Source: Desulfobacteraceae bacterium (GTDB taxonomy: Bacteria; Desulfobacterota; Desulfobacteria; Desulfobacterales; SURF-7). From it: 5,852 bases of DNA. Numbering within the stretch: position 1 is the first letter of the stretch; each line of letters begins with the position of its first letter. Where the stretch lies: positions 1 to 5,852 of the forward strand of contig JAUXCK010000201.1 of assembly GCA_030618925.1 (NCBI GenBank), given 5' to 3'. The position numbers and the translations under genes were made by a program. Under the pieces are notes generated by a model that was not told the DNA's origin, made no database searches, and saw only the letters and a list, made by a program, of their open reading frames with translations. Below are positions 5,648-5,852 of this stretch, piece after piece.

Positions 5648-5852
5648 ATGTTAAAAAATATCTCCCAAATATATAATGTTAATATGAATTCTTGCATTGC
5701 CTATTTGAATTCTTCGCCTCAGGTCAATACATCAAAATTATTTGAATTTAAAAACAATTTAAATTCCGTTCCGGATACGGGAGATGATCTAGATTTTAAT
5801 ATTGACTCAAATTTTATGGAACCTAAAAATTATAGACCCAGTACGATATTAA
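5648..5852 (+). CDS. Unrecognised protein, N-terminal part, cut by right edge
   Basis: A frame opens at the ATG 5648-5650, just after an in-frame TAG at 5645-5647, and stays open for 68 codons to the window edge. A second in-frame ATG lies at 5684. So long a run without stops is not expected by chance in DNA this AT-rich. The peptide begins MLKNISQIYNVNMNSCIAYL and continues polar, rich in Asn, Ser and Asp (for example SVPDTGDDLDFNIDSNF). It has no signal peptide and no motif that I recognise. Neither ATG has a good ribosome binding site, which lowers confidence. A possible promoter lies at 5580-5606. Codon use is more AT-rich than in the genes to the left, which could mean a different origin, but only a short piece is visible. 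Confidence 0.45.
   Translation, partial: MLKNISQIYNVNMNSCIAYLNSSPQVNTSKLFEFKNNLNSVPDTGDDLDFNIDSNFMEPKNYRPSTIL

Noticed and set aside
5473..5697. Minus-strand ORF of 74 residues at the right side
   Set aside because: Its composition is what AT-rich non-coding DNA gives, it has no ribosome binding site, and it overlaps the better-supported plus-strand ORF.

Overview
The window fits a mesophilic, moderate-GC Gram-negative bacterium, most likely a sulfate-reducer-type deltaproteobacterium (Desulfobacterota). This is inferred from gene style: a FadD-like acyl-CoA ligase next to a large TPR/GAF/sigma-54 activator, and a YtfJ-like exported protein. No rRNA, tRNA or marker gene is present to prove it. 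I see no insertion sequence, CRISPR array or phage gene.

Layout. At 1-719 (+) is the C-terminal part of an AMP-forming acyl-CoA synthetase, cut by the left edge. It converges on a minus-strand cluster read from 4544 down to 758. In transcription order this cluster holds a winged-helix-like/TPR protein (4544-3114), a GAF/AAA+/Fis sigma-54 activator (3086-1386) and a CPBP-family membrane protease (1336-758). The non-coding stretch 4545-4713 holds a perfect 10-bp inverted repeat over a TTGACA box, a TATAAT box and two smaller palindromes. An intrinsic terminator (4714-4748) ends the next minus-strand gene, a secreted YtfJ-like protein (5352-4768) with a strong ribosome binding site and a signal peptide. 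The AT-rich stretch 5353-5647 holds its probable promoter, an inverted repeat and a possible plus-strand promoter. An unrecognised plus-strand ORF runs off the right edge from about 5648.

The main observation is that the TPR gene and the sigma-54 activator gene are in the same reading frame. They are separated by one TAA and nine sense codons, and those codons read as the missing middle of a TPR helix. The ATG of the second ORF has no clear ribosome binding site. The simplest reading is one regulator of about 1052 codons (winged helix-TPR-GAF-AAA+-Fis) split by a nonsense codon (TTA to TAA would do it). A real gene fission, or a sequencing error, cannot be excluded. Function by inference: the TPR/GAF part senses a signal, the AAA+ part drives sigma-54 open-complex formation, and the CPBP protease may be co-transcribed downstream. 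I found no sigma-54 promoter in the window, so the targets are not visible. I do not see a clearly new biological system here; the split regulator is the feature most worth checking.
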